Assembly: GCA_049115815.1 (NCBI GenBank)
Contig: JAGDZO010000001.1
Span: forward strand, 124,001-188,000
Direction of reading: 5' to 3'
From: Marinoscillum sp049115815
GTDB lineage: Bacteria; Bacteroidota; Bacteroidia; Cytophagales; Cyclobacteriaceae
Length of the DNA stretch: 64,000 nt
Each line of letters opens with the position of its first letter. The stretch's first letter is position 1. A model generated the notes under the pieces. The model was not told the DNA's origin and searched no databases. It worked only from the letters and a program-made list of their open reading frames with translations. Positions 15,201-24,523 of this stretch are shown one piece after another. The position numbers and the translations under genes are program-made.

Positions 15201-15914
15201 ATGGCGAATTCTTATTTTCAATTCAAGCAATTCAGAATTGATCAAGCTGATGTAGCCATGAAGGTGACTACCGATGCATGCCTTTTTGGAGCATGGATAG
15301 CTTCATTGAGTTTGCGCCCCCAACGCATTTTAGATATTGGTACTGGCACAGGGTTACTGAGTTTGATGATGGCACAGCAATACATAGATGCCAGACTTAC
15401 AGCCTTAGAAATAGAATCATCCGCTGTGGCCAAGGCTAACTTAAATTTCGCGCATAGTCCATGGTCATCGAGGCTCACTCTCCACCACGAGCGTTTACAG
15501 CATTTTAATAATGATCAAAAGTACGACCTCATAATTTCAAATCCGCCATTCTTTACCAATAGTCAGAAAGCGCGTAAAGCATCTCAGAATCTGGCGTGGC
15601 ATGCTGAGGCTCTAAACCAGCAGGATTTGATAGCTGGTATAAAGTCCAACCTGACTTCAGACGGGATGGCATTTGTGATTTACCCTGCCAGCGAAATGCA
15701 ATTGTTTTGCAAAGAAGCGGCATCAAATCAGCTATATGCTCATAGAATAGTCGATGTGTTTGATCGACCCAATTCCTCCGTTTTAAGGACTATGGTTTGT
15801 TTCGGATTCAAGCAAACCGAAACATTGAAAGAATCTATTGTCATCAAGACGGATCAAGGCGAATATTCCGAACAGTTTCTAAACTTACTCAGACCTTACT
15901 ATCTCCATTTGTAG
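15201..15914 (+). CDS. trmN6: tRNA1(Val) (adenine-37-N6)-methyltransferase
   Basis: This SAM-dependent methylase has the ILDIGTGTGLLSLMMAQ motif I near residues 36-52 and the catalytic NPPFF tetrad near residue 112, as in the YfiC/TrmN6 family that methylates A37 of tRNA-Val. An upstream start at 15150 would overlap rnhA by 50 bases. The ATG at 15201 (MANSYFQFKQFRIDQ) gives the normal N-terminus and 237 aa. It ends two bases before the convergent saccharopine dehydrogenase-like gene. Confidence 0.88.
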   Translation: MANSYFQFKQFRIDQADVAMKVTTDACLFGAWIASLSLRPQRILDIGTGTGLLSLMMAQQYIDARLTALEIESSAVAKANLNFAHSPWSSRLTLHHERLQHFNNDQKYDLIISNPPFFTNSQKARKASQNLAWHAEALNQQDLIAGIKSNLTSDGMAFVIYPASEMQLFCKEAASNQLYAHRIVDVFDRPNSSVLRTMVCFGFKQTETLKESIVIKTDQGEYSEQFLNLLRPYYLHL

Positions 15915-15915
15915 C

Positions 15916-17244
15916 TTAAGAAATAGTTTCTCGTTCGGAGAATATGAAACCTAATGATTGCAATTCTTCCAGAATGGGTTCATAGATTTCCTTCTTGGTG
16001 GGGATGTGAACACCTTCAGTCTTGATTTTGCCAAGTAGAACCATTTTTGCGGCTATGGCCAAAGGTAACCCTACTGTTTTGGACATGGCAGTATTTACAG
16101 AATCGTCCCCAATGGCCACCATATGAGATTGGATTTCTTTGGGTTTGCCATTGTCTATATAATTGAACTTATGCCACATCACGATCATGTCTTTGTCCTC
16201 AGGGCTGAGCGTCCATTTCTTCTTGAGAATATGTTCAAGTACCTGAGCCGGAGACCCTTCATCCAAACCTACCAACTCGTCGGAGAATAAATCAAGCCAT
16301 TTGAGCTTATACATTTCCTCTGAGTCCACTCCAATATTCATATAGTGGGCCAATTTTAGCTCTACCGAATCATGAGGATTATATCTCAGAAAGGAGTTGA
16401 TGAATTGTCTATGAGTCATTTCGCCCACTTGATCCATTTTGTAGCTATCATCAGTAGCGCCTAATTGGACAAAGACATTCCAAGCTTTACAGAATCCAGT
16501 CCTCCTTAAAGTACCGCGATAGAGTGTCTTAATGCCTCTGAGCTGATACTGATCTAAGTATTTAAGTGAATCTCTATTGGCGTACCCTTCAAAATATCCA
16601 TATTCGGGTATGTGGATGACTTCCGTTCTGTTGAAAAGTCGATGATAGGGAATGTATTTATATCTTGATTCTTGTAGAAATTTCACATTACCTGTGCCCG
16701 CTAAAACTACGTTTCTAGGATTCCATGTGAACTTATATTGCCATGGGTTATTCGTTACTTTATCTTCTGCTAATAAGCCACCAGTAAATGTTTCAAAAGC
16801 AGTCAGCTCATGGCCTTGCTCTTTGATTCGGTCTAAAACCTTCATAGCGGACATATGATCCAACCCGGGATCGAGTCCAAGCTCCATGATGCATTGCTTG
16901 CCTTTTTCAGCAAATTGATCTGACAATGCTTTGATTTCCTCCGATACATATGATGCCGTGAGCATATCACGGCCTATCGAAGCACAAACTTTGGCTACAT
17001 GAATATGCATGCTTGCTGGGAGCATACTGATTATCAAATCAGCTTTGGTAATTTCTGCTTGAGTTTGATTTTCGTCAAAAACATCAAAAGCAATAATCTC
17101 GGCAGTCGGAAATTTCGCCTGAGCGAGTGATGTTTCTTTTTCTCCAATGGTTATGTTCCATGAATTCGCTGAGGCATTCTCGAGCAAGTAATGGATCATC
17201 GAAGTGGAGGAGCGACCCGCTCCGAGTATGAGTATGTTTTTCAT
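15916..17244 (-). CDS. Saccharopine dehydrogenase family oxidoreductase
   Basis: This 442-aa protein begins with a Rossmann loop (ILILGAGRSSTSMIHYL) and shows MELGLDPGLDHMSAMK near residue 120, both typical of the LYS9-like saccharopine dehydrogenase family. In bacteria these enzymes act in lysine degradation or in related reductive aminations. No partner gene of lysine catabolism is adjacent, so the substrate stays open. The gene is followed on the same strand by nothing and is convergent with trmN6. Confidence 0.8.
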   Translation of the reverse strand: MKNILILGAGRSSTSMIHYLLENASANSWNITIGEKETSLAQAKFPTAEIIAFDVFDENQTQAEITKADLIISMLPASMHIHVAKVCASIGRDMLTASYVSEEIKALSDQFAEKGKQCIMELGLDPGLDHMSAMKVLDRIKEQGHELTAFETFTGGLLAEDKVTNNPWQYKFTWNPRNVVLAGTGNVKFLQESRYKYIPYHRLFNRTEVIHIPEYGYFEGYANRDSLKYLDQYQLRGIKTLYRGTLRRTGFCKAWNVFVQLGATDDSYKMDQVGEMTHRQFINSFLRYNPHDSVELKLAHYMNIGVDSEEMYKLKWLDLFSDELVGLDEGSPAQVLEHILKKKWTLSPEDKDMIVMWHKFNYIDNGKPKEIQSHMVAIGDDSVNTAMSKTVGLPLAIAAKMVLLGKIKTEGVHIPTKKEIYEPILEELQSLGFIFSERETIS

Positions 17245-17316
17245 TGCAACAATAGAATTTTGGGGTGTTGTTGTTTAGGCAAACCTAGCAGAACCTATAA
17301 TGATTGCAAGTTGGAT

Positions 17317-18072
17317 TTAAGATTTCTTATCCACCATGGTGGATGTAGCCTGCGCAGTGGGTAAAATGAGCAAGTCAGCAATATTGACGTGAGCAGGCCT
17401 GGAAAGTATGAAGGCAATGGTCTCGGCTATATCACGAGCGGTTAGTGGATCAAAGCCTTGATAGACTTTACTAGCTTTTGATTGATCTCCTTTGAATCGT
17501 ACTTCGGAAAATTCTGTATTGACCAATCCCGGCTTGATTTCACTTACCTTAATCCCATAAGGGTTGAGATCCTGGCGCATGCCTTTGGATATGGCATCTA
17601 CGGCGTGTTTGGAAGCATTGTAGACATTGCCTCTTGGGTAGACGTCTATCCCAGCTATGGACCCGATATTGATGATGTGGCCCTTCTTGGCTTTGACCAT
17701 ATTGGGTATGATTTGCCTGCTGACGTATAGCAGTCCTTTCACATTGATATCTATCATAGCATCCCAATCAGCTATGTCACCTTCATGAATCAAACCTAAA
17801 CCATGCGCATTGCCGGCATTGTTGATAAGTACTGAGATGTCTTTCCATTCATCTGGCAAGTTGGAAAGTAGAGATTCTACTGTTGCTTGATCTCTCACAT
17901 CAAAGGAGAGTGTAAGAATTTTTGTAGTAGACTTCAGTTGATCGGAAAGCTCGGCAAGCCTATCAGCTCTTCTCCCACATATGATAAGACGATAGTCGTT
18001 GGCAAGGACTTCTGCTGTTGCTTTCCCTATGCCACTGGTAGCACCAGTTATCAATGCAATAGGCTTGTTCAT
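17317..18072 (-). CDS. SDR family NAD(P)-dependent oxidoreductase (YdfG-like)
   Basis: This is a classical short-chain dehydrogenase of 251 aa. The cofactor loop is TGATSGIGKATAEV near residue 8, NNAGNAHGLG is near residue 85, and the catalytic Ser and YNASK near residue 153. The closest recognisable subgroup is YdfG, which oxidises 3-hydroxy acids such as L-allo-threonine. The substrate is not settled by sequence. The start overlaps the porT stop by four bases, so it lies in the ubiE-porT transcript. Confidence 0.85.
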   Translation of the reverse strand: MNKPIALITGATSGIGKATAEVLANDYRLIICGRRADRLAELSDQLKSTTKILTLSFDVRDQATVESLLSNLPDEWKDISVLINNAGNAHGLGLIHEGDIADWDAMIDINVKGLLYVSRQIIPNMVKAKKGHIINIGSIAGIDVYPRGNVYNASKHAVDAISKGMRQDLNPYGIKVSEIKPGLVNTEFSEVRFKGDQSKASKVYQGFDPLTARDIAETIAFILSRPAHVNIADLLILPTAQATSTMVDKKS

Positions 18073-18845
18073 CTTTTCTTCTTTTTCATGGCGTTCCTCA
18101 AGTAGGTAGGACCACCTTCAAAGGTGATATAGAAGGCTATATTCTGATAGGAGAGACGCTTGAGCGCAATATCATAGGTGTTGGGCTCATCGGTGAGCAT
18201 ATTTCGCAAACCCCAGTTGTATCTCACTTCAGGTGATAATTTGAACAATGGGAAATAGAGGTCAAATCCTATGCCTGCATCTACAGACAAGTTCCAATTT
18301 CTAAGAGTCAAGCGCTCTTTGGTATCTAAGGCATCCCCGTCACCTGCAGCTTCAAATGAGGGGTTTAATCCACCAACAGTATATATGGCAATGTTTCCTC
18401 TTCTGGCAGACTTGTATTTCACCAGGAGTGGCAATTCCACCATAGTAGGGGGCTTGAGTTCTTGAATGGTACGCCCATCTGTAAATCGATAAGTCAGGTC
18501 ATATTCGTAAAAACCCACGGTAGGCAGTATTCTGAAACTTAGATTCTGAGCAAAAAGCATGTCTATCACAAACCCTACCCTCCAACCCGGCAGATTTCCG
18601 GGAACGATCGAATGCAAGGAGTCTAACGCGGGTGTAGCGTAGGCATCTGAGTATCGAATCTTGTATTTGGCATTGTGAAGACCGATCGCAAAACCATAGT
18701 GTATCCACTGAGCATCATAATCGATCAAATGCTCTGAAGATTCATTTTGAGCATGAGCGGGCATTGCACAGATCAATGCCAGCAGCAAGACTACTACTTG
18801 GTGCCGATATAAATTGAGCTTATGCCTAAGGTTAATGCTTCGCAT
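18069..18845 (-). CDS. porT: Type IX secretion protein PorT
   Basis: PorT is an outer-membrane beta-barrel required for type IX secretion (and, in gliders, motility). The 258-aa product has a signal peptide ending near PAHAQ (residue 33) and barrel strands ending in aromatic residues. The position directly after ubiE is the common porT neighbourhood in Bacteroidota, which supports the call. Its annotated start overlaps ubiE by 52 bases; a later start is possible but would cut into the signal peptide. The C-terminus is a basic KKKKR tail. Confidence 0.83.
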   Translation of the reverse strand: MRSINLRHKLNLYRHQVVVLLLALICAMPAHAQNESSEHLIDYDAQWIHYGFAIGLHNAKYKIRYSDAYATPALDSLHSIVPGNLPGWRVGFVIDMLFAQNLSFRILPTVGFYEYDLTYRFTDGRTIQELKPPTMVELPLLVKYKSARRGNIAIYTVGGLNPSFEAAGDGDALDTKERLTLRNWNLSVDAGIGFDLYFPLFKLSPEVRYNWGLRNMLTDEPNTYDIALKRLSYQNIAFYITFEGGPTYLRNAMKKKKR

Positions 18846-19516
18846 TGAGTATTCTTAAATCCTACTTTCTCCAAGATATCCAAAAATAGCTTTCCGTCAG
18901 GAAATGCTCTGACTGACTCGGGTAGATATGTGTAGGCCGCTTGATCTTTTGAGATGGTATTACCAATTTTTGGCAGGACCCATTTAAAATAAAAATTATA
19001 CAATTGCTTGAAAGGGAAGGATTTGGGTTTTGAAAATTCCAAAATTACCGCTTTACCTCCTGGCTTGAGTACGCGATACATATCAGCCAATCCTTTCTCC
19101 AAATTTTCGAAATTTCTTACGCCAAATGAAACGATCACAGCGTCGAATTTATTGTCTTCAAATTGAAGTGATTCTGAGTCGCCTGATAGGAGTTCTATTT
19201 TATCATCAAGCTTGCGCTTGATCATCTTCTCTCTACCGACAGCCAACATTCCTTCAGAGATGTCAACACCAGTGACCTTATCTGGATTGAGCGCGAGTGC
19301 TTCTATAGCAAAATCTCCAGTGCCTGTAGCAATGTCAAGTATTTGCTTTGGCGCATCTTTTTTGAGCTTTCTGATTGCTTTTTTTCTCCATGCGATATCA
19401 ATTCCAAGGCTTAGAAAATGATTTAGAAAATCATATTTCTTGCTAATGTTATCAAACATGGTGGCAACCTGCTCTTTCTTGCTGCCCTGCTTATCTTTGT
19501 AAGGTAATACGCTCAT
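18794..19516 (-). CDS. ubiE: Demethylmenaquinone methyltransferase
   Basis: UbiE/MenG performs the last C-methylation in menaquinone synthesis. MFDNISKKYDFLNHFLSLGID near the N-terminus, ILDIATGTGDFAIEA (SAM motif I) and YRVLKPGGKAVILEFS are diagnostic. The frame opens at 19528, but MSVLPYKDK from 19516 is the typical start and gives 240 aa. A menC gene lies elsewhere in the window at 43327. It heads a transcript with porT and the SDR gene. Confidence 0.94.
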   Translation of the reverse strand: MSVLPYKDKQGSKKEQVATMFDNISKKYDFLNHFLSLGIDIAWRKKAIRKLKKDAPKQILDIATGTGDFAIEALALNPDKVTGVDISEGMLAVGREKMIKRKLDDKIELLSGDSESLQFEDNKFDAVIVSFGVRNFENLEKGLADMYRVLKPGGKAVILEFSKPKSFPFKQLYNFYFKWVLPKIGNTISKDQAAYTYLPESVRAFPDGKLFLDILEKVGFKNTQCEALTLGISSIYIGTK

Positions 19517-19576
19517 ATTCGCTTGCAATATTAGTCCATAAACAGCGCGTTTGCCTTTATTGTTAAAAATTATTCT

Positions 19577-20182
19577 ATGAATCCAGTTAAAACTGCGGAG
19601 TTTGTCAAAAGTAGCGCGAGGGTGGAAGATTGCCCACCGGCTACCATGCCTGAGTATGCGTTTATTGGCAGATCCAATGTTGGTAAATCTTCCCTGATCA
19701 ACCTACTGACCAATCATGGTAAGCTTGCCAAAGTTTCTTCCAAACCGGGCAAGACGCAGTTGATCAATCACTTTTTGATTGATAAAGAATGGTACTTGGT
19801 GGATTTGCCAGGATATGGATGGGCCAAGGTGAGCAAGTCTAGCAAAGCGGATTGGAAGAAGATGATTGCTAGGTATTTTGAAACGCGTGAAAACCTAACC
19901 AATGTTTTTGTGCTGATAGATTCCAGATTGGAGCCACAGCAAATTGATATAGATTTCGTGAATAGCTTGGGAGAAGCTGGTTTGCCTATGACTATGGTAT
20001 TCACTAAGGTTGACAAAAAAGGGGCAAACAAGGCGCATTCGCACATTGCTGCTTTCCGTAAAATATTGAAGCGCGAGTGGGACGAATTACCCGAGTATTT
20101 CATGACTTCAAACGTGACTGGACAGGGCAAGGAAGAAATCCTTAAGCACATTAGAACGATCAACAAAGAGATAGCCAAATAA
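19577..20182 (+). CDS. engB: Ribosome biogenesis GTPase YihA/YsxC
   Basis: EngB is an essential small GTPase in 50S subunit assembly. G1 is GRSNVGKSS near residues 31-39, G2 lies in SKPGKTQLINHF, G3 is DLPGYG near 78-83, and G4 is TKVDK near 145-149. The 201-aa length is standard. It diverges from ubiE with a short intergenic region and is followed by a DUF5606 gene after 61 bases. Confidence 0.95.
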   Translation: MNPVKTAEFVKSSARVEDCPPATMPEYAFIGRSNVGKSSLINLLTNHGKLAKVSSKPGKTQLINHFLIDKEWYLVDLPGYGWAKVSKSSKADWKKMIARYFETRENLTNVFVLIDSRLEPQQIDIDFVNSLGEAGLPMTMVFTKVDKKGANKAHSHIAAFRKILKREWDELPEYFMTSNVTGQGKEEILKHIRTINKEIAK

Positions 20183-20243
20183 AGCATTTCGCAATTGTCA
20201 TGTCAATGGCTACTTTTGCCACTCAAAAATCAAAAGCTTAAAT

Positions 20244-20702
20244 ATGGAATTTAGCGAAGTAGCTGCAGTATCAGGAAAAGGAGGTTTGTTCAAAGTGCTT
20301 TCTCCGACAAGGACTGGTGTCATCTTAGAAGCCCTAGACGGCAGCAAGAAAAAGATGATTGCCAACATTCAATCGAAGGTGTCCATCTTGTCTGATATAT
20401 CTATATACACTACCGACGAAGAGGGAGCAGTACCATTAGAGGATGTGATGCGCAAGATTCACAAGGAATTTAGCGGTGATACAGATTTGACTTCAAATTC
20501 TGATCCTGAAGAACTGAAGTCGTTTTTGAAGTTTGTATTGCCTACTTATGACGAGGAGCGCGTGTATGTAAGTGACATCAAAAAACTCGTCACTTGGTAC
20601 AATACTATGTCGAAAGTTCTTCCAGAGCTGCTTGATGAGAAGAAGGCTGATGATGCCAAAGAAGAAAAAGCTCCAAAAGCTGAGAAAGAAGAAAAGAAAT
20701 AG
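20244..20702 (+). CDS. DUF5606 family protein
   Basis: This is a 152-aa cytoplasmic protein of a Bacteroidota-restricted family. The N-terminal SGKGGLFKVLSPTRTGVILE block and SILSDISIYTTDEEG near residues 46-60 are the family pattern. The C-terminal 20 residues are a charged Lys/Glu-rich tail (KEEKAPKAEKEEKK). Function is unknown. The stop shares one base with the GTG start of the following thioesterase, so the two are coupled. Confidence 0.8.
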   Translation: MEFSEVAAVSGKGGLFKVLSPTRTGVILEALDGSKKKMIANIQSKVSILSDISIYTTDEEGAVPLEDVMRKIHKEFSGDTDLTSNSDPEELKSFLKFVLPTYDEERVYVSDIKKLVTWYNTMSKVLPELLDEKKADDAKEEKAPKAEKEEKK

Positions 20703-21139
20703 TGGAGCCGTTCAAGCAATCTTTTCAGGTCATCTGGGCTGACCTTGACCCCAATGCCCATATGCGACATACTGCATTTAACGATTATGTTGCTCAGGTA
20801 AGGGTAGGGCTTTTTGAAGAGCTAGGCACTCCGCTCCCACAGTTGGTGGCTTCAGGGTTTGGGCCAATAATTTTCCATGAAGATATCACCTTTAAAAAGG
20901 AGGTCTTTATGAGCGAGAGAATCCAAGTTGATTGTGCTGCTGTAGGTTTTAGAAAGGATTTTAAGGTTTGGAAATTCAAACAGCAAGTTTGGAAGGAGAA
21001 TGGCCAGTTAGCTTGCACTGTCATTGCTACTGGTGCATTTATGGACTTGAAGCAGCGCAAAGTGGTAGTGCCTCCTCAGTCAATATTGGACATGCTGGAT
21101 CAAGTTCCCAAGACTGAGGGTTTCGACTGGTTTGAGTAA
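20702..21139 (+). CDS. Hotdog-fold acyl-CoA thioesterase
   Basis: This 145-aa protein has the 4HBT-type opening VIWADLDPNAHMRHTAFNDY, with the usual Asp and His/Asn positions of YbgC-like thioesterases. The start is a GTG at 20702 that overlaps the previous stop. Such enzymes hydrolyse short or long acyl-CoAs. The natural substrate cannot be told from sequence. Confidence 0.82.
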   Translation: MEPFKQSFQVIWADLDPNAHMRHTAFNDYVAQVRVGLFEELGTPLPQLVASGFGPIIFHEDITFKKEVFMSERIQVDCAAVGFRKDFKVWKFKQQVWKENGQLACTVIATGAFMDLKQRKVVVPPQSILDMLDQVPKTEGFDWFE

Positions 21140-21156
21140 TTGATAGCTTACTTTCT

Positions 21157-21498
21157 ATGGAAGAGGTTGAGATAGTCAAATCCATCGCCGGATTAATCCA
21201 AAAGGATTTAAATTTGGATGCCGGAATTTCTGATTCAGAAACAAGTAATCCGTTAGAAACACTCGAATCGTGGCTGGCGTCCCAACTCAAAATACTTCTT
21301 GATCAAGATTTCAATTCGCTCCTAAACTCCATGTATAGGCTTGATATTAAAGAGGAAAGGCTGAAGTCTATTTTGAACTTAGCGCCTGTGGCAGAGCTAC
21401 CTCAATTGCTAGCGAAAGAAATCATTCAGCGAGAACGCCAAAAGGTTATGACTCGAAGAGCATATGCTCAAAGTTCAAAAGATTCTCCCACTTTGTAG
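21157..21498 (+). CDS. Small conserved-looking hypothetical protein (113 aa)
   Basis: The product is acidic at the N-terminus, helical, and contains ESWLASQLKILLDQDFNSLL near residues 37-56. No catalytic motif is visible. It follows the thioesterase by 17 bases and ends just before a strong terminator, so it is the last gene of the engB-DUF5606-thioesterase run. I do not recognise the family; length and position resemble small proteins seen in other Bacteroidota. Confidence 0.65.
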   Translation: MEEVEIVKSIAGLIQKDLNLDAGISDSETSNPLETLESWLASQLKILLDQDFNSLLNSMYRLDIKEERLKSILNLAPVAELPQLLAKEIIQRERQKVMTRRAYAQSSKDSPTL

Positions 21499-21580
21499 GT
21501 AACTAAACTACCCTAAATTGGGTATTTAACTAATGATATATTAGTTTTGATACCTTAGTTAATCATTATGGCGGTGAATG

Positions 21581-21612
21581 CCCTGCAATCCTAGCGGTTG
21601 CGGGGTTTTTTT
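21581..21612 (+). terminator. Terminator after the 113-aa gene
   Basis: CCCTGCAA (21581-21588) pairs with TTGCGGGG (21598-21605) and is followed by seven T. It separates the plus-strand run from the convergent fbp gene. Confidence 0.85.
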
Positions 21613-22615
21613 ATGCCATTTCCTTATTGCCTACAAAGTCCAATACCTTTTCTACCATCTTTTTCGAGCCGATATAAAATGGCGTTCGTTGATGAAAGGC
21701 TTTAGGTTCTATTTCTAGTATCCTTTTAGTGCCATCTGTTGCCATACCTCCAGCTTGCTCGGCTATGAGGGCTAAAGCATTGCATTCATAAAGCAATCTT
21801 AGTTTTCCATCAGGAGCTTTTTTAGTGTTTGGATAAAGGTAAACCCCACCTTTAAGGAGGTTCCTGTGGAAGTCTCCCACTAATGACCCTATGTAGCGTG
21901 CCGTGAGCTCAGACTCTTTGCACCATTGCGTGTAGTCCCTGATCGATTGATCAAAATGATTCCAACTCCCTTCATTGATAGAGTAGATACTGCCCAGTTC
22001 CGGGCAACTCATGTTGGTGTGTGAAAGTACGAACTCACCTAGTGAAGGCTCCAGTGTAAACCCATTCACGCCATGACCTGTGGTATACACCAACATAGTA
22101 GACGACCCATATAGGATATATCCTGCGGCAACTTGCTCTGTACCCTTTTGAAGCACATCCTCATTGGTCACCGTTGTTCCGATAGGGCTTTTTCTCCTGT
22201 AAATGGAAAATATAGTACCTATAGATACATTCACATCTATATTGCTTGAACCATCTAATGGATCAATAGCGACGATATACCTGCAATTTGGATCCAGGTG
22301 TATGATATCTTCATCTTCTTCGCTTACTATGGCGCAACATTGACCACCATTCTTCAAGGCCCTAGTGAATCGAATATCTGCTATCACATCCAGTTTCTGC
22401 TGATCCTCACCTTGCACATTCTTAGCTCCAAAAGCACCCGAAATATCCAGCAAGCCTGACTTGTTGACTTCTCTGTTGATTATCTTACCGGCAAGCGCTA
22501 TATCACGTAGCAATTGGGAGAGGTCTCCGGTGGCAAATTCAAATTCAGCTTGTTTTTCTTTGATAAAGCGATCAAGAGTGGTTCCGATCGGGAGACCTAG
22601 GTTAGTTTTGTCCAT
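21611..22615 (-). CDS. fbp: Class 1 fructose-1,6-bisphosphatase
   Basis: FBPase drives gluconeogenesis by removing the 1-phosphate of fructose-1,6-bisphosphate. The metal-binding DPLDGSSNIDVNVSIGTIF motif near residues 115-133 is diagnostic, and GGVYLYPNTKKAPDGKLRLLYE follows near 245. I use the ATG at 22615 (MDKTNLGLPIGTT), giving 334 aa, rather than the upstream ATG at 22648. It diverges from aspartate kinase. Confidence 0.95.
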   Translation of the reverse strand: MDKTNLGLPIGTTLDRFIKEKQAEFEFATGDLSQLLRDIALAGKIINREVNKSGLLDISGAFGAKNVQGEDQQKLDVIADIRFTRALKNGGQCCAIVSEEDEDIIHLDPNCRYIVAIDPLDGSSNIDVNVSIGTIFSIYRRKSPIGTTVTNEDVLQKGTEQVAAGYILYGSSTMLVYTTGHGVNGFTLEPSLGEFVLSHTNMSCPELGSIYSINEGSWNHFDQSIRDYTQWCKESELTARYIGSLVGDFHRNLLKGGVYLYPNTKKAPDGKLRLLYECNALALIAEQAGGMATDGTKRILEIEPKAFHQRTPFYIGSKKMVEKVLDFVGNKEMA

Positions 22616-22685
22616 GTATTTGGTATTGCATTGTGATGAATGATGCAAAAATATTCTTTATTATTCATTTAAATCGTTTGCAAGC

Positions 22686-23924
22686 ATGCGAATATTCAAA
22701 TTTGGTGGAGCGTCTGTCAGAGATGCAGATGGCGTTAAAAATCTACTTAAGATTGTAGAATCCTGCCAGGATCAACCTTTGGTAGTGGTGGTTTCGGCCA
22801 TGGGCAAGAGTACCAATCAACTGGAGAAAATGGCTTCACTAGCATATGCGGGTGAGCCGTATGCGCAAGAGCTGGACTCATTTGTTACCATTCATGAATC
22901 TCTTAGTATTGAATTAATAGGAAGTATTCCTGATGAATTGACTAATTGGATAGTTCAATTGAAAAACGCATTCAATAGAGAAGGACTTTCAGAATTGGCA
23001 TTTTACGATAGCGTGATTCCATACGGTGAGCTCTTCTCCACCACGATTATCTACCATTATCTAAAAAAGCATCTGAATATTCAATGGGTGGATGCTCGTC
23101 AATATGTCAAGACCAATAGCAAGTTCACGGAGGCAAATGTTGAGTGGCAGCTTACAGAACATTTTATTTCCAGAGATATACCGTCATTACTCCAAGAAGG
23201 GGTGGTCATTACCCAAGGTTTTATTGGCTCGGATCTTACCGGAAAAATGACCACTTTAGGTCGAGAGGGATCAGATTACACTGGGGCAGTTTTCGCTTTC
23301 TGTCTGGATGCGGAAAGTCTCACAGTATGGAAAGACGTGCCCGGATTGCTCAATGCAGATCCAAAAAAGATGAATCAAGCAGAGATGTTTGATGAGTTGT
23401 CGTTTCAAGAGGTCTCCGAATTGACTTACTATGGTGCGAAGGTGATACACCCCAAAACCATTCGCCCATTGGCACAAAAAAAGATTCCTCTCTTTGTTCG
23501 TTCTTTTATTGATCCACAGGGGGCAGGGACCAAGATTTCGCATCAGGAGAAGATTGGCAATAAAGCGTGCTACGTTTTCAAAGAGGACCAACTGTTGGTC
23601 TCGCTACGAGTTCTTGACAGTAGTTTTATGGATGAGAAAAAACTGGTGAAGATATTTCAGGCCATGGATCATGCGAACATCAAGATCAATCTTATGCATA
23701 ATTCGGCTTTGACTTTCACTTTCTGCATGGATGCAAGCAGTAGTAAACTCAATCAGTTGAGAGGATTTCTGGCCAAAGATTTTCAGCTCCTTTATAACGA
23801 GAATCTGTCATTAGCTACGATTAAAGATTACGACCAACATTCATTCGCCTTACTACCCAAATTTGAAGAAATGATTATGGAGCATAAAACCAGAAACACC
23901 TATCAGGTCGTTTACCGACCTTGA
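22686..23924 (+). CDS. lysC: Aspartate kinase (monofunctional)
   Basis: This enzyme phosphorylates aspartate, the entry step to lysine, threonine and methionine. MRIFKFGGASVRDADG at the N-terminus, TTLGREGSDYTGAVFA near residue 191 and the VWKDVPGLLNADPK block are the family marks. ACT-like regulatory sequence occupies about 300-390. Its 412 aa suit a monofunctional kinase; no homoserine dehydrogenase domain is attached. The symbol lysC is by family; the paralogue type is not certain. Confidence 0.88.
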   Translation: MRIFKFGGASVRDADGVKNLLKIVESCQDQPLVVVVSAMGKSTNQLEKMASLAYAGEPYAQELDSFVTIHESLSIELIGSIPDELTNWIVQLKNAFNREGLSELAFYDSVIPYGELFSTTIIYHYLKKHLNIQWVDARQYVKTNSKFTEANVEWQLTEHFISRDIPSLLQEGVVITQGFIGSDLTGKMTTLGREGSDYTGAVFAFCLDAESLTVWKDVPGLLNADPKKMNQAEMFDELSFQEVSELTYYGAKVIHPKTIRPLAQKKIPLFVRSFIDPQGAGTKISHQEKIGNKACYVFKEDQLLVSLRVLDSSFMDEKKLVKIFQAMDHANIKINLMHNSALTFTFCMDASSSKLNQLRGFLAKDFQLLYNENLSLATIKDYDQHSFALLPKFEEMIMEHKTRNTYQVVYRP

Positions 23925-23928
23925 GGGT

Positions 23929-24411
23929 TTAAATATCTTGATGTTTTCTGATGTGATTGATTAGTTCATCTATCGATCGGTCTAGCATTTCATAGACCTT
24001 TTCAAAACCATCGTTTTCGCCATAATATGGATCGGGTACATCCAGACCTTTGCCTTCAGGATCAAAATCCCGCATCAAGTACAATCCTTCCGGTTTGTAT
24101 GAGAGCGCGTGGATAATGTTTCTATGATTAGATTGATCCATAGCCAGAATATATTGAAACTCTTCAGCATCGGAAGTTTCAAACTGTCTCCCTGCATGAG
24201 TGATAGGTATACCATGCTGATTAGCTACAGCTATACTTCTATGATCTGGACTAGCGCCAATGTGGTAAGCTGCCGTACCGCAAGAATCTGTCTCAATCTT
24301 ATTACTTAATCCAAGGTTGTTGACTTTATGGGCAAAGACTGCTTCTGCAAGCGGAGATCGGCAGATGTTTCCTAGACACACGAAAAGTACTTTTAATTTT
24401 TTTTCTGACAT
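23929..24411 (-). CDS. Low-molecular-weight protein-tyrosine phosphatase
   Basis: The P-loop VCLGNICRSPLAE near residues 11-23 holds the CX5R catalytic motif, and VPDPYYGENDGFEKVY near residue 125 holds the general-acid Asp. At 160 aa it matches the LMW-PTP family, which dephosphorylates protein tyrosines, sometimes tyrosine kinases of polysaccharide export. No such kinase is nearby. It is convergent with aspartate kinase. Confidence 0.92.
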   Translation of the reverse strand: MSEKKLKVLFVCLGNICRSPLAEAVFAHKVNNLGLSNKIETDSCGTAAYHIGASPDHRSIAVANQHGIPITHAGRQFETSDAEEFQYILAMDQSNHRNIIHALSYKPEGLYLMRDFDPEGKGLDVPDPYYGENDGFEKVYEMLDRSIDELINHIRKHQDI

Positions 24412-24493
24412 GGGGGTTACCTTTTTATCCTAGACTGTATATACCTACTCATAACACAATTTTTATTCATACACCTGTTTGACATCTAAGAAG

Positions 24494-24514
24494 AGTCTCG
24501 ATTTTATCGAGACT
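24494..24514. terminator. Terminator downstream of the BamA/TamA-like gene
   Basis: AGTCTCGAT (24494-24502) pairs perfectly with ATCGAGACT (24506-24514). A T-rich run follows on the plus strand, and a weaker T-rich run on the minus strand. Confidence 0.7.
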
Positions 24515-24523
24515 TTTCTTTTT

